Source: Pseudarthrobacter chlorophenolicus A6 (GTDB taxonomy: Bacteria; Actinomycetota; Actinomycetes; Actinomycetales; Micrococcaceae). Taken from it: a DNA stretch of 64,000 bases. The DNA lies in the NCBI RefSeq assembly GCF_000022025.1, contig NC_011886.1, positions 434,001 to 498,000 of the forward strand. Direction: 5' to 3'. Numbering within the stretch: the stretch's first letter is position 1; the number at the start of each line of letters is the position of its first letter. A program made the translations under genes and the position numbers. Below are positions 27,058-36,390 of the stretch, piece by piece. Under the pieces are notes generated by a model. It ran no database searches. It was not told the origin of the DNA and worked only from the letters and a program-made list of their open reading frames with translations.

Positions 27058-29790
27058 ATGACCGCCCCCGCCCGGCTCCGGGCCGAACACCTGCGCGAAG
27101 CCATGGGCCTGGCCGTCCGCGAACCCCGCCTCAGCTGGACGCCGCCCGCGGCAACCGCCGGTCAAACCGCGTACCGGATCATGGCGGACAACGGCTGGGA
27201 CACCGGACGGATCGCGTCCGCGGAGTCCGGCGGCATCGCCTACGGCGGCCCTGCACTGGATTCCCGCAGCCGGTTCGACTGGCGGGTGCGCACCTGGAAC
27301 GTCGATTCCGACGGCACGGAAACAGCCAGCGATTGGTCCGAGTCCATGCCCGTGGAGCTGGGCCTCCTGCACCCCTCGGACTGGACGGGGCAGTGGATCA
27401 GCCCCGGCGAGGAGGCGGTCAGCCCACCCGGCGAGCGCCCGGGATACGCTCTCACCAGGACCTTCACGCTGCCGGCGGCACCGGACAAGGCCCGCGCCTA
27501 CGCCACCGCGCACGGCATCTACGAACTCTTTATTAACGGCCAACGCGTGGGCGACCAGCAGCTCACTCCGGGCTCCACCAGCTACAACACCACGCTCCAG
27601 GTCCAGGCCTATGACGTCACCGCCCTGCTCACCGCCGGGCTCAACACCATCCGGGCTGTCCTCACCGACGGCTGGTACCGCGGCACCTTCGGGTACACGC
27701 GCGACGCCGACATGTACGGCACGCACACCGCGTTCCTTGCCCAGCTTGAGCTGGAGTCCGAGGCCGGGCGGCAGGTCATCGGCACCGATCCGTCGTGGCT
27801 AGTGTCCGCCACGGAGGTCATCAGCGCGGACCTCATGGCGGGGCAGCGGGTTGATTTCCGGGCGTACGACACCGGGAGCGCGCCGTCCGCAGGCAAGGCA
27901 CCCGGGGTGCGGGCCGCCGTCGTCCGTCCCGGCAGCTTCGGCGCGCTCACCGGTCCCCTCGCCCCGCCCACGAGGGTGACGGAGGAGCTGGCGCCGGTGT
28001 CCATCACGCGGCTGCGCAACGGACACCAGGTGGTGGACTTCGGCCAGAATATCCACGGGTGGGTCCGCCTAGCGGCACTTGGCGGGCCGGGCGAAACCGT
28101 CACCCTCGAATACGGTGAAGCCCTCGGCCGGGACGGCGACGTCACCCGGGACCATCTGCGGCCACACGACTTCCGCGTTCCCGGAGCTTTCCTGGACGCC
28201 GGGCAGGTGGACACCGTCACCGCTTCCGGCGCTCCCGGCGAAGTCTTCGAGCCCCGGCACACCTCGCACGGCTTCCAGTTCGTTTCGGTCCGGGGCCTCG
28301 CCACGGACCTCCGCCCGCGAGACGTCACTGCCTGCCTGGTCCGGACCGACCTGGAACGCATCGGCACCTTCCACTGCAGCGACGAACGGCTGAACAAGCT
28401 CCACGGGATTGTGGAGTGGAGCTTCCTGGGCAACTCCTGCGAGGTCCCCACCGACTGCCCGCAGCGTGAGAAGGCCGGCTGGACCGGCGACTGGCAGCTG
28501 TTCGTCCCCACCGCCGCGTACCTGTACGACGTCACCGGCTTCACCCGCAAGTGGCTCCGCGACGTCCGCGCCGACCAGTGGGACAACGGCGTCATCGCCA
28601 ACATCTCGCCGTCGCCCGGCCCCGCCATCACCTCGGCGGAGTTCATGGGCTTCACGAACGGCTCCTCCGGCTGGGGTGACGCGATCGTCATGGTGCCCTG
28701 GGAGGCCTACCTGGCCACCGGGGACGCCTCGATCCTCGCCGAAAACTGGGACGCCATGAACCGGTGGCTGGGCTTTGTCCGCACCACGGCGGAAACCCGG
28801 CGGCATGCAGCCCGCGCAACGCAGGCGCCTGTCCCGGCCGATCACGAAAAGTACCTGTGGGACACCGGCTTCCACTTCGGTGAATGGATGGAACCGGACG
28901 GCCCCGGGCCGGACCTGTTCGCCTCCCGCACCGCGGACAACGGCATCGTGGCCACCGCCTACTACCGGCACACCACGGACCTGATGGCCCGCATCGCCCG
29001 GGCCCTGGGGTTGGCGGCCGAAGCCGCTGACCTCGCTAGACTCTCGGACGCCATCAGGGACGCCTGGGCAACGGAATACCTCGACGAGTCCGGCCGGGTC
29101 ACCGTGGCCAGCCAGGCCAACTGCGTCCGGGCCCTGGCGTTCCAGCTGGCCGGCACGGAGCACCGCGCCGCGGTCACCACGCAGCTGGTGGAACTGATCC
29201 GCGACGCCGGCACCCACCTGGGCACCGGCTTCCTGGCCACCCCCTACCTGCTCCCGGTCCTGGCCGACCACGGCCACCTGGGCCTTGCCTATGAACTGCT
29301 GATGCAGGACTCCGAGCCGTCCTGGCTGGCCATGGTGGACCGCGGCGCCACCACGGTCTGGGAACTGTGGAATGGCCTAGACGCCGGCGGCGCGCCGCAC
29401 CAGTCGCTGAACCACTACAGCAAGGGCGCCGTGGTCTCCTTCCTGCACCGCTACACGGCCGGGCTCCGGCAGGCGCCCGGCAGCGCCGGCTGGAACAGGA
29501 TCATCATCGAACCGCGCCCCGGCGCCGGCCTCACCTCCGCCGCCACCTCCCACCAGGGGCCGCACGGCCCGATCACCGTCGCCTGGACCCTGTCGACGGA
29601 TGCTTTGGGGCCTGACGAAATGACGGCCGACGGCGTGCTGACGCTCACCGCGGACATCCCCTCCGGCACCACCGCCGAGATACTGCTGCCCGGCCAGCCG
29701 GCCGCCGTCGTGGGCCCCGGACACCATGTTTTCTCCGCCGCCACCGGCGGGGACACCGCACACCCCGAGCTGATGAGGAGCACACTATGA
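27058..29790 (+). CDS. Alpha-L-rhamnosidase, GH78 (full-length type)
   Basis: 910-residue GH78 enzyme. An N-terminal fibronectin/Ig-like module (about 1-105, [20 protein letters not shown]) is followed by a carbohydrate-binding beta-domain ([19 protein letters not shown]), then [14 protein letters not shown], and the catalytic barrel with [15 protein letters not shown] carrying the general acid, and [11 protein letters not shown] with [14 protein letters not shown] late in the barrel. No signal peptide. AGGAG lies about ten bases before the ATG. Its stop overlaps the esterase ATG (ATGA). Together with the shorter GH78 it gives the strain two intracellular rhamnosidases, probably for different rhamnosides. 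Confidence 0.94.
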   Translation: MTAPARLRAEHLREAMGLAVREPRLSWTPPAATAGQTAYRIMADNGWDTGRIASAESGGIAYGGPALDSRSRFDWRVRTWNVDSDGTETASDWSESMPVELGLLHPSDWTGQWISPGEEAVSPPGERPGYALTRTFTLPAAPDKARAYATAHGIYELFINGQRVGDQQLTPGSTSYNTTLQVQAYDVTALLTAGLNTIRAVLTDGWYRGTFGYTRDADMYGTHTAFLAQLELESEAGRQVIGTDPSWLVSATEVISADLMAGQRVDFRAYDTGSAPSAGKAPGVRAAVVRPGSFGALTGPLAPPTRVTEELAPVSITRLRNGHQVVDFGQNIHGWVRLAALGGPGETVTLEYGEALGRDGDVTRDHLRPHDFRVPGAFLDAGQVDTVTASGAPGEVFEPRHTSHGFQFVSVRGLATDLRPRDVTACLVRTDLERIGTFHCSDERLNKLHGIVEWSFLGNSCEVPTDCPQREKAGWTGDWQLFVPTAAYLYDVTGFTRKWLRDVRADQWDNGVIANISPSPGPAITSAEFMGFTNGSSGWGDAIVMVPWEAYLATGDASILAENWDAMNRWLGFVRTTAETRRHAARATQAPVPADHEKYLWDTGFHFGEWMEPDGPGPDLFASRTADNGIVATAYYRHTTDLMARIARALGLAAEAADLARLSDAIRDAWATEYLDESGRVTVASQANCVRALAFQLAGTEHRAAVTTQLVELIRDAGTHLGTGFLATPYLLPVLADHGHLGLAYELLMQDSEPSWLAMVDRGATTVWELWNGLDAGGAPHQSLNHYSKGAVVSFLHRYTAGLRQAPGSAGWNRIIIEPRPGAGLTSAATSHQGPHGPITVAWTLSTDALGPDEMTADGVLTLTADIPSGTTAEILLPGQPAAVVGPGHHVFSAATGGDTAHPELMRSTL

Positions 29791-30809
29791 CAGTGGACCG
29801 CGCTGCAGACGTACTTGACCCTTCCCGCCCTGACGTTTCGCGTCCCGATGTTTCCCGCCCTGATGTTTCCCGCCCTGGAGGGCGGGATGTCCCGCCGTTC
29901 CCCGTGTACGACGCACCCGGCACCCCGGAGGCCGCCTCGGACGCCTCGTGCGTGCACCGCGAAGTCACATATGCCCGCGCCATCGGGTTCCGTCCCCTGA
30001 AGATGGACATCTGGCTGCCGCGGCAGGCATCCGGCCCTACGCCGCTGGTGCTGTGGGTACACGGCGGCGCGTTCCAGCTGGGGGACCGGCGTGAACTGCC
30101 GCCCACGTTCGCGCCGGATTCGGTCTTCAGGCTGCTGAACGAGGCCGGGATCGCCTGCGCCACCGCGGACTACCGGCACTCGCTGGAAGCGCCGTTTCCG
30201 GCCCAGCTCCATGACCTCAAGGCCGCCCTGCGCTACCTCCGCGAATTTGCCGCGGAGCTGAACATCGATCCGGACAGGTTCGGCGCCTGGGGCGAGTCGG
30301 CCGGCGGACACCTGGTGGCGCTGCTGGGGCTCACCGGCAACCGCCCGGACCTGGATGGCGGCCTCGGCGCGCAGGGGCACTCCGCGGGCGTCAGCGCCGT
30401 CGTCGACTTCTACGGCGTGTCCTCCCTGGCGGACATCCCGCCCATGCATAGCCCGGAGGACCTGTTCCCGCCCGCGCTTACGGCAGCGGTCCCGCCCGGC
30501 ATGACGCTGCAGCCGGAATACATGCTGGTGGGCGGCTCGGACGCCCCGGACCTGCTGGCGGCGGCCAGCCCCGTCAGCTACGTGACCGAAGATGCCGCGC
30601 CTTTCCTGCTGGTCCACGGCGACAGCGATGGGCTGGTTCCGCATTCCCAGACCGACCTGCTGGCTGCCGCGCTCGCGGAGGCCGGCGTGGAATACGAGGT
30701 GGTCACCGTTAAAGGCGGCGATCACTGCTTCTTCGGCGCCGAGGACCAGATGGACTCCATCCTGGCCCTCGCCGTCGGCTACCTCTCCGGGAAGCTTGGA
30801 ACACCATGA
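29787..30809 (+). CDS. Alpha/beta hydrolase (BD-FAE-like esterase)
   Basis: 340-residue esterase. [14 protein letters not shown] is the oxyanion-hole segment, [16 protein letters not shown] carries the nucleophile Ser, and [12 protein letters not shown] and GGDHCFF supply the Asp and His. This is the BD-FAE (feruloyl/acetyl esterase) type, and the closest relative in the window is the esterase at 45019. Residues about 13-31 are a SRPDV repeat encoded by a 15-base DNA repeat, probably a disordered leader. It is coupled to the rhamnosidase by ATGA on the 5' side and to the next hydrolase by ATGA on the 3' side, suggesting de-acylation of plant rhamnosides or phenolic esters. Confidence 0.88.
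   Translation: MTVDRAADVLDPSRPDVSRPDVSRPDVSRPGGRDVPPFPVYDAPGTPEAASDASCVHREVTYARAIGFRPLKMDIWLPRQASGPTPLVLWVHGGAFQLGDRRELPPTFAPDSVFRLLNEAGIACATADYRHSLEAPFPAQLHDLKAALRYLREFAAELNIDPDRFGAWGESAGGHLVALLGLTGNRPDLDGGLGAQGHSAGVSAVVDFYGVSSLADIPPMHSPEDLFPPALTAAVPPGMTLQPEYMLVGGSDAPDLLAAASPVSYVTEDAAPFLLVHGDSDGLVPHSQTDLLAAALAEAGVEYEVVTVKGGDHCFFGAEDQMDSILALAVGYLSGKLGTP
29823..29876 (+). repeat. 15-bp tandem repeat inside esterase gene (3.6 copies)
   Basis: Unit TCCCGCCCTGATGTT at 29823, 29838 (three changes), 29853 and partially 29868. The period is a multiple of three, so copy changes keep the frame (SRPDV units). Confidence 0.85.
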
Positions 30810-31759
30810 CGCCACGCGAAACAGCCCAGCAGGCAGCCCGGCAGGTACCCGGAGCCCCGGCCGCCGGGTTTGCCGAATACCTTGCCTCGCCGGAAGGCCC
30901 CAGGTTCCTGAACCCCGACGCCGAGCGGTCGTCTGGCCCCGACGTTCCCATCCGCACGGTGACCGCCGAGGGGCGGCACGGCCCCGTGGCCATCCGGATC
31001 TACGGTGAAGCCCCCGGGGCGGACACCCCGGCCCTGGTGTGGCTGCACGGCGGCGGCTTCGTCAGCGGCAGCGTGGACATTCCCGAATCGGACTACCTGG
31101 CGCGCGTACTGGCCGGTTTGGGCACTCCGGTGCTGTCTGTGGACTACCGGCTGGCGCGCGACGGCGTGTCCTACCCCATCCCGCATGACGATGCCCTGGC
31201 CGGCTGGTTCTGGGCCAGGAAGAACGCCACCTCGCTGGGCCTGGATCCGGACCTGCTGTGCCTGGGCGGTGCCGGCGCGGGCGGCAACCTGGCCGTGGGG
31301 GCCGCGCTGTACCTGATTGATGCCGGCAAGCCGCTGCCCGCCAAGCTCCTGCTGGCCTATCCCTTCCTGCACGCCGAACTCCCACCGCCCGCAGCCGGGT
31401 TGGACGGCGAGGTCATGGCAGGCCTGCCCCGGCACCTGCGCTTCACCCTGGAGGACTGCATCCGGACAGCGGAGAACTACGTGGGCGGCCCGGTCAGCAT
31501 GGCGCCGTCCTACGCGATGCCCGGGTATGCGGACCCGGCAGGGCTCCCGCCAACGGCCCTTCTTGCCTGCGAGTACGACGACGCCCGGGGATCGGCCGAG
31601 CTCTTCGCCGCCAGCCTGGAACAGGCCAAAGTCCCCGTCAACTACTTCCTCGCCGAAGGCGGCGTGCACGGGCACCTGAACCACACGGCCGGGCTGCCCG
31701 AAGGCAAGGCTGCGCTGGATTTCCTGGCATCTGAACTCCGGGCCGCGGGGGAGCGGTAG
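30806..31759 (+). CDS. Alpha/beta hydrolase fold-3 protein lacking the nucleophile Ser
   Basis: 317-residue member of the hormone-sensitive-lipase-like family. The HGGG oxyanion motif is intact ([10 protein letters not shown]), as are the acid region [13 protein letters not shown] and the late GVHGHL. The nucleophile elbow, normally GDSAGG, reads GAGAGG: the catalytic Ser is Gly157 (codon GGC at 31274) and the preceding Asp is Ala. As written it should not form an acyl-enzyme. It may be a binding protein or a degenerate copy of its upstream neighbour, although the frame is intact and coupled by ATGA. Confidence 0.85.
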   Translation: MTPRETAQQAARQVPGAPAAGFAEYLASPEGPRFLNPDAERSSGPDVPIRTVTAEGRHGPVAIRIYGEAPGADTPALVWLHGGGFVSGSVDIPESDYLARVLAGLGTPVLSVDYRLARDGVSYPIPHDDALAGWFWARKNATSLGLDPDLLCLGGAGAGGNLAVGAALYLIDAGKPLPAKLLLAYPFLHAELPPPAAGLDGEVMAGLPRHLRFTLEDCIRTAENYVGGPVSMAPSYAMPGYADPAGLPPTALLACEYDDARGSAELFAASLEQAKVPVNYFLAEGGVHGHLNHTAGLPEGKAALDFLASELRAAGER

Positions 31760-31828
31760 GCAGCCTCAGCCTTTCCCGGCGCTGACCGTAGGATGGAACA
31801 AAACCGCAGGCCAGCAGGGAGTTCCACC

Positions 31829-33109
31829 ATGTCCGACCATTCGTCTACCGAGCAGGAAAGCACCAGGAGTCGGTTGTTTTTCAGCCGTGCCAGGGACTGG
31901 GCGCTCCCCGTGGCGGCGGTGCTGGCCGCCGCAGGCATCGGCGTGGCGGGCATCTCCAGCGGGCTGGCCAACCGGGACCGCCCCGCCGGGGAAACGCCGG
32001 CAACCTCCGCCGTCCCGGCGGACCTTCCCTCCTGCCCGGTGACGGACGGGAAAGCCCTGGCGCCGGCGTCGGGCGTCCTCTTCGGCATCAACTCGGACCT
32101 GGACACCAAGCCGCTGGCCACCTACGCGGCGGAACTTGGCCACAAACCGGCCGTGGCCGTGTCCTACGTCGACTTTCCCTACGGCGACCAGGACCGGGAC
32201 CGGCTCAAAGACACCGCCGCGAAGGTCCGGGCTGACGGGCGGATCCTGCTGCTCACCCTCGAACCGAAACAGGACCTCGGATCCGTCACCCCGGAGGTCG
32301 CCGCCGCCCTGGCACAGGACCTGGCCGGCATCAACGCCGCCGGTGTTCCCGTGATTGTCCGCTTCGGGCACGAGATGAACGGCTTCTGGTTCCCCTGGGC
32401 GCAGCAGCCGCTCGAATACAAAGCAGCCTTCACCCGGGTGGCGGACGCGGTCCACGCCGGGGCGCCGGGTTCAGCCATGATGTGGGCGCCGTCCTACGCC
32501 GGCGGGTATGCCTACCCGGGCCGGCAGTACGGGGTTGAAGCGGGCTCGCCGGACTTCGCCGCCCTGGATACAAACAACGACGGCGCCCTCAACACCGCGG
32601 ACGATCCCTACGCCCCGTACTACCCGGGCGATGACGCGGTGGACTGGGTGGGCCTGTCCCTGTTCCACTGGGGCTCCACCTACCCGTGGGGCGAGAACGA
32701 GGTGCCCGAAGCGGGCAAGTTCGCCGGGCAGCTCACCGGCAACTACAACGGCGCCAACGGGGACGAGCGCTCCCTGCCGGACTTCTACGCGGAGTACGCC
32801 GTGAACCACAACAAGCCGCTGGCAATCCCGGGAACGGCCGCCCTCTACAACCCCGGTGCCGGCGGTGCCCCGGAAACCGCCATCAAGCAGGCGTGGTGGG
32901 AGCAGGTCTTCAGCCCGCAAACCCGTGAGCAGTTCCCGCAGCTGAAAATGCTCAACTGGTTCGAATGGGACAAGGACGAGGCCGAGGTGGGCGGCCGGAT
33001 TGACTGGACCGTCACCAGCACCCCGGCCCTCCGGGACTCGTTCGCTGCCGCCCTGCCGGGCTGGCTTGAATACGGCGGCGGCACCGGCTGCGGCGCGGGC
33101 GGGTCCTAG
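31829..33109 (+). CDS. GH26-like secreted/anchored glycoside hydrolase
   Basis: 426-residue protein with an N-terminal membrane anchor (WALPVAAVLAAAGIGVAGIS, about residues 25-45) and an extracytoplasmic TIM-barrel. VRFGHEMNGFWFPWA contains the likely acid/base Glu182, in the GH26 manner. The predicted nucleophile strand NKPLAIPGTAALYNP has Gly335 where the family usually has Glu. A calcium-binding-like loop, DTNNDGALNTADD, is inserted at about 249-261. The ATG at 31829 is favoured by AGGGAG upstream. Substrate unclear (mannan or other beta-glycan); activity is doubtful if Gly335 is really the nucleophile position. Confidence 0.78.
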   Translation: MSDHSSTEQESTRSRLFFSRARDWALPVAAVLAAAGIGVAGISSGLANRDRPAGETPATSAVPADLPSCPVTDGKALAPASGVLFGINSDLDTKPLATYAAELGHKPAVAVSYVDFPYGDQDRDRLKDTAAKVRADGRILLLTLEPKQDLGSVTPEVAAALAQDLAGINAAGVPVIVRFGHEMNGFWFPWAQQPLEYKAAFTRVADAVHAGAPGSAMMWAPSYAGGYAYPGRQYGVEAGSPDFAALDTNNDGALNTADDPYAPYYPGDDAVDWVGLSLFHWGSTYPWGENEVPEAGKFAGQLTGNYNGANGDERSLPDFYAEYAVNHNKPLAIPGTAALYNPGAGGAPETAIKQAWWEQVFSPQTREQFPQLKMLNWFEWDKDEAEVGGRIDWTVTSTPALRDSFAAALPGWLEYGGGTGCGAGGS

Positions 33110-33240
33110 GAACCGCAGCCGCCCACGGTACGTCCCGCCGTCGTCCGCCGGGCCGTTGCCCTGCCGGCCTGGCAGGCCTAGCATGTGCGCACAATCCACT
33201 GCGAAAGTGGACGGTTTGCAAGGAAAGGGCGGGGCAGGCC

Positions 33241-33621
33241 ATGGATGGGACGGGCAGCAACGAGAAGGTGGTGCAACGGCTGATCCAGTGCATCAACGAC
33301 CGGCATATCGAGGTCATGGACGAACTGTTCCATGACGACGCGGTCATGCACTGGCCCCAGTCCGGCGAATACGTCCGCGGCGCGGAGAACCGGCGCGGCA
33401 TCTACAACGCCTTTCCCCAACTGCCCACCATCACGCCGCGGCGGCTGACCAGCGGCGGAAACCTGGTGGTGGCCGAGGCATCCCTGGACTACGGCGGGCC
33501 CGTCTACGAAACCGTGTTCATCTTTGAATTCCGGGACGGCCGCATCGCCACGGAGACCGCCTACTGGAGCGAGGCGTTCCCGGCACCCGAATGGCGGTCA
33601 CAGTGGGCGGAAATCGGTTAG
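33241..33621 (+). CDS. NTF2/SnoaL-like protein
   Basis: 126-residue cone-shaped alpha+beta fold protein of the SnoaL-like group: an N-terminal helix (NEKVVQRLIQCINDRHIEVM), DELFHDDAVMHWPQSGEYVRG with the family's pocket His/Trp, and a C-terminal sheet FIFEFRDGRIATETAYWSEAF. Members are isomerases, hydratases or ligand binders. AAGGAAAGG is upstream of the ATG. The last four bases overlap the stop of the convergent glycerate kinase gene. Small hairpin CCACTGCGAAAGTGG precedes the ribosome site (about 33197). Confidence 0.82.
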   Translation: MDGTGSNEKVVQRLIQCINDRHIEVMDELFHDDAVMHWPQSGEYVRGAENRRGIYNAFPQLPTITPRRLTSGGNLVVAEASLDYGGPVYETVFIFEFRDGRIATETAYWSEAFPAPEWRSQWAEIG

Positions 33622-34787
33622 GCCGGCCCGGCGTTCTGTCCGAGGTCCTGCCCGATTTCCCTGCCGATCCGGCGCAGCAGGGCGGCGGACAGTTCCGGAT
33701 CGCGGGACGAATCCAGCTCCGTGTAGTCCGAAAGTGCGTAAACCCGGTCCAGCGGCAGGTCCGCCCAGCGCTCCCGTGGCAGGAGCGAGCGTCCTGCCAC
33801 GGCGAGGACCGCGCGGTTTCCTGAGCGGCGGGCGACGGCGGCCGGCAGTTTCCCGGCCAGCGTCTGTTCGTCGATGCTTCCTTCGCCGGTGATGACCACG
33901 TCGCAGGGCTCCCGGCGTGCGTCAAAGTCCAGCAGGTCCAGGAAGTAGTCGGCCCCGGAAACCTGGCGTGCCCCCAGCAGCAGGCAGGCGAAGCCGATGC
34001 CGCCGGCGCTGCCGGCGCCCGGATGGGCAGCGAGCTCCGCAGCGGAACCCATGCCCGCCTGCCCTAGGGCCGCCACCAGGTTGCCGAGGCCTTGGTCAAG
34101 GGCGGCGATGTCGCCAACCGTGGCACCCTTCTGGGGTCCGAATACCGCCGGAGCGCCGTCCGGCCCGGCCAGCGGGTTGGACACATCGCTTGCCACGATG
34201 AGCTCCGTGCCTGCCAGCTCCGGTACTGGCCGGACGTCCACGGAGCTGATCGCTGCGAGGTTCCTGCCAGAGCTTGCCAGCACGCGGCCGTGGCTGTCGC
34301 GGAACGTGAAGCCCAGGGCCGTCAGCATGCCCATGCCGCCGTCAGTGCTGGCGCTGCCGCCCAGTGCCAGCACGATCCTGGCCGGATTCAGGCCGAGGGC
34401 CGTCAGGACGGCTTCGCCGAAACCGCGGCTGGAGGCATCCAGGGGTTCCAGCGTCCCGTGGGGAAGCAGCCCGAGCCCGCAGGTGTTGGCCACCTCCACC
34501 ACGGCCGTGACGCCGTCGAACGCGATGCCTGCCTGTACCGGCCGGCCGGTGGGCCCGGAGACCGTGCAGCTGCGTCGGGCGAAACCTGCCGCGACGGCGG
34601 CGTCCACGCTGCCGTCGCCGCCGTCGGCCAGGGGAAGCAGCTCGCACCGGATTCCTGCGGACTGTCCCGTGACACTGGCCGCTGAGCGGATGCCGTCCGC
34701 CAGGGCTTCCGCCACTTCAGCAGCGGTGAGGCTTCCCTTGAATTTGTCCGGGGCGATGAGCACGGTTTTCGCGGTTGCTGCAGCCAT
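33618..34787 (-). CDS. glxK: Glycerate kinase (GlxK/GarK type)
   Basis: 389-residue class II glycerate kinase that phosphorylates D-glycerate, usually to 2-phosphoglycerate. Conserved segments are APDKFKGSLTAAEVA at the N-terminus, PLADGGDGSVD, LALGGSASTDGGMGML and VITGEGSIDEQT. It follows the dicarboxylate symporter with two bases between them, and a tartrate dehydrogenase lies further upstream on the same strand. Tartrate dehydrogenase can produce D-glycerate from meso-tartrate, so this kinase feeds that carbon into lower glycolysis. Cytosolic. Confidence 0.93.
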   Translation of the reverse strand: MAAATAKTVLIAPDKFKGSLTAAEVAEALADGIRSAASVTGQSAGIRCELLPLADGGDGSVDAAVAAGFARRSCTVSGPTGRPVQAGIAFDGVTAVVEVANTCGLGLLPHGTLEPLDASSRGFGEAVLTALGLNPARIVLALGGSASTDGGMGMLTALGFTFRDSHGRVLASSGRNLAAISSVDVRPVPELAGTELIVASDVSNPLAGPDGAPAVFGPQKGATVGDIAALDQGLGNLVAALGQAGMGSAAELAAHPGAGSAGGIGFACLLLGARQVSGADYFLDLLDFDARREPCDVVITGEGSIDEQTLAGKLPAAVARRSGNRAVLAVAGRSLLPRERWADLPLDRVYALSDYTELDSSRDPELSAALLRRIGREIGQDLGQNAGPA

Positions 34788-34789
34788 GG

Positions 34790-36271
34790 TCAGACAGTCT
34801 CCGAATAGGCCGGGCGGCGGTCAGCGGATGTGTGCCCGGCGTCGGCAGCATGCCTGGGTGCCGAACCGTCGGGTTCCTGGTCCTTGGAGGAGTGGTGGCC
34901 GTACTCCACGAGGTCTTCGTCAGTGTCAGTTACCTCGTTGACGTGCAAGGGGTCCTCCGCCTGGAGGGGTTCCACGCTTTCGCCATTGAAGACCCGCCGG
35001 GTTCGGTCGGCATCAAGGCTCCTGTCCCACCAGGCGATGAACAGGGTGGCCACAGCGTTGCCCGTGAAGTTGACCACGGCGCGGCATTCGGACATGAACT
35101 TGTCGATGCCGAAGATCAGCATGATGCCGGCGGCAGGGATGGTGCCGATGGTGGTGAGGGTGGCGGTCAGGGCGATGAACCCGCCGCCGGCGACCCCCGC
35201 TGCGCCCTTGGAGGTGAGCAGCATGACGGCGAGCAACCCTAGCTGCTGGCCGATGGTGAGGTCCGTGTTGGTGGCCTGGGCGATGTACAGCGCGGCGAGG
35301 GACAGGTAGATGGCCGCGCCGTCGAGGTTAAAGCTGTAGCCGGTGGGGACCACCAGGCCCACAGTCTCCTTCTTGACGCCTGCGTGCTCGAGCTTGCGCA
35401 TCAGGCCGGGAAGGGCCGGTTCGGAGCTTGATGTACCCAGGATCAGGAGGTATTCCTCCTTGAAGTGCCGGATCATCTTGAAGATGTTCAGCTTCAGGAA
35501 CGCCATGACGGAGCCAAGAACCACCACGATGAAGAGGATGGAGGTGACGTAAAACAGGGCAATCAGCCCGCCCATGCTGGTCAGGGACGAAACACCGTAC
35601 TTGCCCACGGCGTAAGCCATGGCGCCGAATGCACCCAGCGGGGCGGCCTTCATGATGAAGGCCAGGATTTTGAACATCACTCCGGTAAGGCGCTGGACGC
35701 CGTCCAATACTGGGGCGCCCACCTTGCCCAGGGCGTTCAGGGCGATGCCGAAGATGACGGCGATGAAGATGATCTGGAGGATGTCCCCCTCAACAAACGG
35801 GGCGATGATGCTGTCGGGAATGATGTGGGTCAGGAACTGCCACCACTCCTGGTGCGCACCGGCATCGATCAGCTTCGCAGCGGAATCGGTAGTCTTCAGC
35901 GAGGCGGCGTCGGCGTTGACACCGTCGCCCAGGCGGAACAGGTTGATGGCAACAAGCCCGAAAACCATGGCGCAAATGGTGCCAACCTGGAAGTACGTGA
36001 GGGCTTTCAGGCCCGTCATGCCCACTTTCTTCAGGTCAGCCACGCTCGCTATGCCGCCCACGATGGTGAGGAACACGATGGGACCAATGAGCATCTTCAT
36101 CGCGTTGATGAAGGTGGTGCCGATGGGTTCCATGGCTATTCCGGCTGCCGGCGCCAGCCAGCCGGTCAGGATGCCGATAACAATGGCGGTCAGTACCCAG
36201 AAGTACAGCTGTTTGTACCAGCGGGTCTTGGCTGGTGCTTGTGTTCCTGGAGCGGTGGTGATGTGGTCCAT
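34790..36271 (-). CDS. dctA: Dicarboxylate/amino acid:cation symporter (DctA family)
   Basis: 493-residue DAACS-family membrane transporter for C4-dicarboxylates. It has eight membrane helices plus two re-entrant loops: GTSSSEPALPGLMRKL is the Ser-rich first hairpin, YSFNLDGAAIYLSLAALYIA contains the NMDGT-like ion site (here NLDGA), and DKFMSECRAVVNFTGN is helix 8, with the substrate-binding Asp/Arg/Asn pattern. The C-terminal tail of about 65 residues is hydrophilic and acidic. The gene context with tartrate dehydrogenase and glycerate kinase points to tartrate or malate uptake. Confidence 0.93.
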   Translation of the reverse strand: MDHITTAPGTQAPAKTRWYKQLYFWVLTAIVIGILTGWLAPAAGIAMEPIGTTFINAMKMLIGPIVFLTIVGGIASVADLKKVGMTGLKALTYFQVGTICAMVFGLVAINLFRLGDGVNADAASLKTTDSAAKLIDAGAHQEWWQFLTHIIPDSIIAPFVEGDILQIIFIAVIFGIALNALGKVGAPVLDGVQRLTGVMFKILAFIMKAAPLGAFGAMAYAVGKYGVSSLTSMGGLIALFYVTSILFIVVVLGSVMAFLKLNIFKMIRHFKEEYLLILGTSSSEPALPGLMRKLEHAGVKKETVGLVVPTGYSFNLDGAAIYLSLAALYIAQATNTDLTIGQQLGLLAVMLLTSKGAAGVAGGGFIALTATLTTIGTIPAAGIMLIFGIDKFMSECRAVVNFTGNAVATLFIAWWDRSLDADRTRRVFNGESVEPLQAEDPLHVNEVTDTDEDLVEYGHHSSKDQEPDGSAPRHAADAGHTSADRRPAYSETV

Positions 36272-36341
36272 GATTCCTACCTCATTGTGGAATTTCGCTG
36301 GATAAGAGTGGTGGTGGGTGTAAGCGGCGGCAAGCGGCCGC

Positions 36342-36379
36342 CCGCGGAGGTCCCTTCCCTTTGGCAGGGACCTCCGCGG
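36342..36379 (-). terminator. Hairpin between tartrate dehydrogenase and dctA
   Basis: CCGCGGAGGTCCCT (36342-36355) and AGGGACCTCCGCGG (36366-36379) form a perfect 14-bp stem with a ten-base loop, 12 bases past the tartrate dehydrogenase stop. No T-run is visible, so it may attenuate rather than stop transcription into dctA. Confidence 0.7.
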
Positions 36380-36390
36380 AAATGTTGGAA

